From assembly GCA_015075625.1 (NCBI GenBank), contig JABTTZ010000002.1:62001-126000 (forward strand): a DNA stretch of 64,000 nucleotides, in the 5' to 3' direction. How positions within the stretch are numbered: the stretch's first letter is position 1; each line of letters starts with the position of its first letter. The position numbers and the translations under genes were made by a program. The notes under the pieces were generated by a model that searched no databases, had not been told where the DNA came from, and saw only the letters and a program-made list of their open reading frames with translations. Below are positions 59,561-64,000 of the stretch, piece after piece. Source of the DNA: Anaerolineales bacterium (GTDB lineage Bacteria; Chloroflexota; Anaerolineae; Aggregatilineales; UBA2796).

Positions 59561-60853
59561 ATGCGTAAGTTTAGCCTCCTTCTGTTGGTCGCCGCCCTTA
59601 TTCTCGGTTTTGCCAGTATGGGTCATGCTAGAGCCCAGACGGTTGAACTGCGGATGATTTGGTACAACGACGGTAATGAAGGCGAGGTGCTGCGTGGACT
59701 GCTTGATAAATTCGAGGCAGATCACAGCGGTATCAAAGTCGTGATCGAAACAGTCCCCTTTAAAGACCTCCCCACCGTGATGCAAACGCAATTGGAATCG
59801 AACAACCCGCCAGACATGGCGCGGTTGACGGACGTTCCGCGTTATCGTGGGAAATACCTTGATCTGCGTCCCTTGTTGAAGGATGCCGAGTTGTTCGAGT
59901 CCAGCTTCCCGGCAGAGGTGTTGGCAACCTACCGTAGCGGCAGCGAGGATAAGGGCTTGTATGGTTACCCGACCCAATTTACGGTGACCGGTCCGCTGAT
60001 CAATGCGACACTCTTTGCCCAAGCAGGAGTAGACATTCCAACGGGCGATACGACCCTTGCCGAATGGGTTGAACTGGCGAAACAGGTCAAAGAAGCGACA
60101 GGCGTTCCCTATGCCGTTGCCATTGATCGTTCGCTGCACCGGATCACCGGACCGTCCCTCTCGCTTGGGGGGCAGTGGGTTGATAAAGAGACGGGGAAGA
60201 TCACCTTTGATAACCCCGCCACTCGCGAATTCCTCGACATGCTCAAGAGTTGGCACGATGAGGACATCACCCCTAAGAACATTTGGATCGCAGAGAACGA
60301 TAAATATGCCGCCGGACGGGATTACTTCGTGAACGGCGAACTCGTTTTCTACTACTCTGGCAGTTGGCAGGTTGGTGGGTTTGCCAACGACATTGGCGAC
60401 AAGTTCGATTGGCGTGCCGTCCCCATGCCTTGCGGACCCGGCGGCTGCACGGGAATGCCCGGAGGCGCATCGGTCATGGCATTTGGTGGGACGAAACACC
60501 CTGAAGCCGTGGCAATGGTCATGGAATACCTCTCCAGCGAAGCTGTCTATGGCGAATTCGCCGCTAAAACGTTGTTCCTCCCTGGTCACTTGGGGTTGAT
60601 TGCGAAGGGTGTTGACTACCCCACGCAAAAAGACAACCTGAATGTGTTCGCCTCCAGCATCCCCAAACTCTCTGAGCAGGGCTATTTGTTCCAACAATCG
60701 TCCCTGACGGGTCCGATGAACGAAGAACTGCGGATTCGGATTGGGCAAGCATTGGTGGGCGAGATCACGATGGACGAGGCAGTTAAAGCCGTCCAGAAGG
60801 TTGCCGATGACGCCTGTGCTGCTGAACCGGCGAAATGCCCGCCATTCAATTAG
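59561..60853 (+). CDS. Sugar ABC transporter substrate-binding protein
   Basis: A 430-residue extracellular-type binding protein of the CUT1 (family 1) class: signal peptide MRKFSLLLLVAALILGFASM, then LRMIWYNDGNEGEVLRGLLDKFEADHSGIKVVIE and the paired lobes with LYGYPTQFTVTGPLINATLF and FFVNGELVFYYSGSWQVGGF. No lipobox Cys is evident. I start at ATG 59561 with AGGAG eight bases upstream; an ATG at 59522 also follows AGGAGGG and would extend the leader by 13 residues. It heads the importer operon. The carbohydrate is unknown. Confidence 0.9.
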   Translation: MRKFSLLLLVAALILGFASMGHARAQTVELRMIWYNDGNEGEVLRGLLDKFEADHSGIKVVIETVPFKDLPTVMQTQLESNNPPDMARLTDVPRYRGKYLDLRPLLKDAELFESSFPAEVLATYRSGSEDKGLYGYPTQFTVTGPLINATLFAQAGVDIPTGDTTLAEWVELAKQVKEATGVPYAVAIDRSLHRITGPSLSLGGQWVDKETGKITFDNPATREFLDMLKSWHDEDITPKNIWIAENDKYAAGRDYFVNGELVFYYSGSWQVGGFANDIGDKFDWRAVPMPCGPGGCTGMPGGASVMAFGGTKHPEAVAMVMEYLSSEAVYGEFAAKTLFLPGHLGLIAKGVDYPTQKDNLNVFASSIPKLSEQGYLFQQSSLTGPMNEELRIRIGQALVGEITMDEAVKAVQKVADDACAAEPAKCPPFN

Positions 60854-60920
60854 GGATCAGCTTTTACCCCCCTCACTTATCAAGGTGAGGGGATCCTGAT
60901 GTGACGTGGAATCTGTTTAC

Positions 60921-60961
60921 GGGGCGTGTGAAAAGCACGCCCCTCACCATCTAATTTTTTT
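60921..60961 (+). terminator. Partial terminator between binding protein and permeases
   Basis: GGGGCGTG (60921-60928) pairs with CACGCCCC (60936-60943) and a T-run follows about 11 bases later. A second stem, CCCCTCAC/GTGAGGGG, lies just upstream. Such attenuators keep permease levels below the binding protein. Confidence 0.5.
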
Positions 60962-60985
60962 TAATGATTTTTTAGGAGCGTTGCC

Positions 60986-61996
60986 GTGTTTGCTCCGCTT
61001 CGAGGGTTTATTCAAGACGTGCTGCGGATTCTTTTTCTGCCTATCCTCGCCCTAGTGTACGCCGTTGATTGGCTGATCACCCGTCTAGAGCGGCGAATCA
61101 GTGCGAAGCGAATGCCCTATTTCTTCTTGCTGCCCAATCTGGCAATTTTTGGCATCTTCATCCTCTTGCCGATGATGCTCAATTTTGCTTACGGATTCAC
61201 CAAAGGGGAGTCGATTCGCTTTGACCAACGCCCCGCCGCCGGGCTGGAAAACTTCAACCGTTTATTCACCTGTGAAAACGTTACGATAGCCACCACCTGC
61301 CAAGAAGAATTTTTCTGGCGGGCGCTGCGCACAAGTATTGTCTACACAGGGTTTGAAGTCCCCCTAATGATCTTCTGCGCCCTCGCCATAGCCGTCGCCT
61401 TGAATCGAGAGATTATTTTTCGGGGGATGTTCCGGGCAATCTTTTTCTATCCCGTGCTGCTCTCCCCTGTGGTGGTCGGTATCATCTGGAAATGGGTATT
61501 GGAAAAAGACAAGGGCTTGTTGAACAACCTGATTATTACGCTTGGGGGGCGTGCGGTTGATTTTAAGATCAGTTCAGAATGGTCATTTTTGTGGGTGGTT
61601 GTCGTCAGTGTGTGGGCGATGGTTGGCTTTTACATGCTGATTCTGCTCGCCGGGCTGCAATCCATTCCCCCCACACTCTACGAGGCGGCACGGATGGACG
61701 GGGCGAACGAATGGCAGCAGTTCACCGGGGTCACACTCCCCATGTTGCGCCCAACGCTGCTTGTTGTGTTTGTCTTGGCAATGATCCGCTCGGTACAGGT
61801 CTTTGACATGATTTATGTTTTAACGGGGGGCGGACCCGGCACGGCAACAACGACAATGGTGCAGTATATCTACAACTTATTCAGCAAATTTAACTATGGC
61901 TTGGCTGCCGCCGCCTCCCTAATTTTGGCGATTATTTTGGCGGTTCTGACCCTGATTCAATTGTTCCTCAACCGACGACAAACCGAAGCAATTTAA
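60986..61996 (+). CDS. Sugar ABC transporter permease (MalF-like)
   Basis: A 336-residue inner-membrane permease with about six to seven helices, starting at GTG 60986 behind AGGAG. The EAA loop reads EAARMDGANEWQQFTGVTLPMLRP, which contacts the ATPase. It is the first of two permeases and pairs with the next gene. The ATPase (MsmX/UgpC-like) is not encoded in the window, as often happens for CUT1 systems that share one. Confidence 0.93.
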   Translation: MFAPLRGFIQDVLRILFLPILALVYAVDWLITRLERRISAKRMPYFFLLPNLAIFGIFILLPMMLNFAYGFTKGESIRFDQRPAAGLENFNRLFTCENVTIATTCQEEFFWRALRTSIVYTGFEVPLMIFCALAIAVALNREIIFRGMFRAIFFYPVLLSPVVVGIIWKWVLEKDKGLLNNLIITLGGRAVDFKISSEWSFLWVVVVSVWAMVGFYMLILLAGLQSIPPTLYEAARMDGANEWQQFTGVTLPMLRPTLLVVFVLAMIRSVQVFDMIYVLTGGGPGTATTTMVQYIYNLFSKFNYGLAAAASLILAIILAVLTLIQLFLNRRQTEAI

Positions 61997-62026
61997 CCGA
62001 AGCGATCTAAACGGAGCAATCGTTAC

Positions 62027-63142
62027 ATGACCACCCCACAGGAGACGTTCCGGGGTTTTGGCGCTGGTGTTCTCAATTTCCTCATTCGGCGGCAAGGCGG
62101 TAGAGCGCGCTTTACGACAACCGATGTGATCACCTACCTCTTTCTCATTATCGGTTCGTTGATCATGTTTATTCCCGTGTTATGGTTAGTGATGTCCTCC
62201 TTCAAGCCAGTGGATGCGCTCTCTGAACGCCCACCCTCGCTGCTACCTTATTGGAACGAAACGATTGTTGTCCCGGGCTATGAAAAACCTTTGAACTTGG
62301 TGGATGTGCGCTTTGCGGATGGGACCGTGAAACGGATGGCGCAAGCAGGTGCGCCAATTGGGATCGAAATGCCAGTGATCGACCCTGCCCAACCGGATTT
62401 GCCGCCGGTCAAAGTGATTATGGCGCGGGGGCGGGAACGTTTTGTCACCTTTGTGCGCACCATAAATTTCAGCCTTGCCAACTATACCGAGGCGATTCGT
62501 AATTTCCCCTTCTTCAACGCTCTTCGCAACAGTGTGGTGATCACACTCACGGCGACGCTCGTCACCCTATTAGTGAACAGTATGGCAGCCTTCGCCCTCA
62601 GCAAATACCGTTTTCGCGGGCGGACGGCGATGCTCTTTGTGATTCTCTCCACGCTTATGGTGCCGCTGGCGGTGATCATCATCCCCGTCTTTTTTGTCAT
62701 TGATCGCCTCGGTTGGTCGCAAAACTTGTTGGGGGTCATCATTCCCCCCGCCGCCACGCCAACGGGCGTGTTCTTGCTCCGCCAATATATGTTGACCATT
62801 CCCGATGAACTGCTGGAAGCGGCGCGGATGGACGGGGCAACCGAGTGGCGGATTTATTGGCGGATCATCCTCCCGCTGACAGCCCCGGCGCTGGCTGTGC
62901 TGGCAATTTTCTCCATTATGTGGCGCTGGAACGACTTTTTGTGGCCCCTCATTGTCCTCGGTGGACGGCAAGACCTTGCCACACTGCAACTTGCTTTGAA
63001 TAACTTTCAGGGTGACCTGAACAGCCGTTGGCATCTCGTCATTGCGCTCACGGTGCTAAGTATGCTGCCGATCACTTTTGTCTTTGCCTTCTTGCAGCGC
63101 TATATCACCAGTGGCATTGCGGCGACGGGGGTAAAAGGATAA
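62027..63142 (+). CDS. Sugar ABC transporter permease (MalG-like) with long exterior loop
   Basis: A 371-residue permease with the EAA loop EAARMDGATEWRIYWRIILPLTAPA and a C-terminal helix set typical of MalG. Between the first helix and FSLANYTEAIRNFPF there is an extra exterior stretch of about 70 residues (YEKPLNLVDVRFADGTVKRMAQAG... VKVIMARGRERFVTFV), making it longer than the family usual 270-300. The insert may cap the binding protein. It is 30 bp after the first permease and forms the heterodimeric channel with it. Confidence 0.93.
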   Translation: MTTPQETFRGFGAGVLNFLIRRQGGRARFTTTDVITYLFLIIGSLIMFIPVLWLVMSSFKPVDALSERPPSLLPYWNETIVVPGYEKPLNLVDVRFADGTVKRMAQAGAPIGIEMPVIDPAQPDLPPVKVIMARGRERFVTFVRTINFSLANYTEAIRNFPFFNALRNSVVITLTATLVTLLVNSMAAFALSKYRFRGRTAMLFVILSTLMVPLAVIIIPVFFVIDRLGWSQNLLGVIIPPAATPTGVFLLRQYMLTIPDELLEAARMDGATEWRIYWRIILPLTAPALAVLAIFSIMWRWNDFLWPLIVLGGRQDLATLQLALNNFQGDLNSRWHLVIALTVLSMLPITFVFAFLQRYITSGIAATGVKG

Positions 63143-63154
63143 TTTTTACCTCCC

Positions 63155-64000
63155 TCAGGGGAGAATCCGCCGTATCAATGCCCAGTCAGCAGGGGTGATT
63201 GCTCGCAATAAGATCACCCCCCCACCATAAAGCAGCCCGCCAACAAGTCCCGCCAAAATTGGGCTGCTCTCCCGCAGCGCCAGCATCCCCGCCAGCATAA
63301 TGCCGCCCGCAGCACCTGTCCGCAGCATCCCCCAGAACACCGTGCGTGACATAGGGCGATCCCGCCGCATCCACAAAAAAGCGGCGAAAATTGCCGATTG
63401 GGCAATGAGGATGGAGACTGCCGCCCCCGCCACCCCTAAAACGGGGAGCAATAGCAAATTGAGGGTAATGTTCAAAAGTAAGCCCCCTATACGTACGAAT
63501 AGGGTCGTTCGTTGGCGGTTTTCGATGATCAACTGTTGTCCATAGGCATTGCCGACCATCATGACAACAGCATACCAGATCAGCACTTCCAAAATTTGGG
63601 AGGTGTTGAGAAACCCAGGAAAGAGCAGCCCCGCCAACGTGGAGGCTAAGACAGTCACCCCCACCCCAACAGGAAGGGTGACGATTAAGGTCAGGTGTGC
63701 TAAGCGGTCTGTGATCCCTTGCAAGGCAAGGCGATCCCCCGACAGGCGTGCCATAAGGGGAAACAGCGCGGTGAGAACAGCCGTGTTCAGCAGTTCTACA
63801 ACGCCAAAAACGATCACGAAGGCGGTCATCAGGTTGCCCGCCGCCGCCGGAGAAAGCCGCGTATAGACGAGGACGCGATCCACCTGCTGATAAACAAGGG
63901 TGATGAAGGATGCTGCGGCAAGGGGCGCTCCCTCCCGAAACAAAAGCGTGACAATGTGCCGTTCCAACGGAAACAGGGGGATTATTCCCGCTCGGCGCAA
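63155..64000 (-). CDS. Wzx-type polysaccharide flippase, 5' end beyond window
   Basis: Only the C-terminal 281 residues are present; the gene continues past 64000. It is highly hydrophobic with about eight helices in view, and the segment ENRQRTTLFVRIGGLLLNITLNLLLLPVLGVAGAAVSILIAQ is the signature helix pair of Wzx/MATE-like O-antigen flippases. It would move lipid-linked oligosaccharides across the membrane. Together with manC and the GT4 and GT-C enzymes it points to surface glycan assembly. It converges on the permease gene with 12 bp between stops. Confidence 0.85.
   Translation of the reverse strand: MRRAGIIPLFPLERHIVTLLFREGAPLAAASFITLVYQQVDRVLVYTRLSPAAAGNLMTAFVIVFGVVELLNTAVLTALFPLMARLSGDRLALQGITDRLAHLTLIVTLPVGVGVTVLASTLAGLLFPGFLNTSQILEVLIWYAVVMMVGNAYGQQLIIENRQRTTLFVRIGGLLLNITLNLLLLPVLGVAGAAVSILIAQSAIFAAFLWMRRDRPMSRTVFWGMLRTGAAGGIMLAGMLALRESSPILAGLVGGLLYGGGVILLRAITPADWALIRRILP

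Noticed and set aside
59543-60748. A 401-codon open frame antisense to the sugar-binding protein.
   Set aside because: It lies wholly over a clear binding-protein gene, has no family similarity or ribosome site, and reflects the codon bias of the opposite strand.

Overview
The window is GC-rich bacterial chromosome with dense, mostly co-directional gene clusters. I read it as a member of the Chloroflexota (Anaerolineae-like). The grounds are the mix of an actinobacterial/chloroflexal-type IleRS, a T-box leader, an attenuated L10 leader, many proline/threonine-rich secreted proteins and abundant small palindromic repeats. This is an inference from gene content; no 16S gene is present.

Layout. 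0-3.6 kb: a cut-off PAS histidine kinase, a CpXC zinc-ribbon protein and two unknown genes. 3.9-6.8 kb: two tandem cytochromes P450 separated by a candidate promoter/operator and a MITE. 6.9-12.5 kb: two membrane-anchored glycosidase-fold proteins, upp and a GT-C glycosyltransferase. 12.4-19.4 kb: a dispersed promoter element, an Ile-type T-box, a Cys-rich small protein, a GNAT protein, a TPR protein, two small membrane proteins, two MITEs and ileS. 19.5-25.8 kb: a DUF6150-like strand-repeat protein, an agmatinase-family enzyme, recJ, an ABC exporter and a beta-carbonic anhydrase. 26-30 kb: a tiny Arg-rich ORF, a possible primase-fold protein, an SGNH hydrolase and a HerA-like ATPase. 30.5-36.9 kb: a one-module, fully reducing type I PKS broken by a frameshift. 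37-39.5 kb: a cluster of nested small mobile elements, a 2TM protein and prfB with its programmed frameshift. 39.9-46 kb: two sugar-nucleotide-type SDR proteins, a lipoprotein, a CAP-domain protein, tRNA-Asn and a GT4 glycosyltransferase. 46-52 kb: a COG3375-type acetyltransferase, a LysR regulator divergent from a protoglobin, and a two-component system. 52.4-57.6 kb: rplY, mreC, rplL-rplJ with an L10 leader, a NUDIX protein, a ubiquitin-like/FHA protein and an IS relic. 57.8-64 kb: manC, an STAS-like protein, a sugar ABC importer (binding protein plus two permeases) and a Wzx-like flippase cut by the window end.

How it fits together. Housekeeping genes (ileS, prfB, rplJL, rplY, recJ, upp, mreC) are interleaved with envelope and glycan genes. 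The most unusual feature is a roughly 165-bp element present three times (12427, 42765, 45895). Each copy carries a sigma-70-like promoter followed by what looks like a conserved hairpin-rich RNA. Two copies sit directly upstream of another structured leader (a T-box and an unassigned RNA); the third runs straight into a start codon. At least five further families of short inverted-repeat elements fill the intergenic gaps, one with clear 8-bp target duplications.
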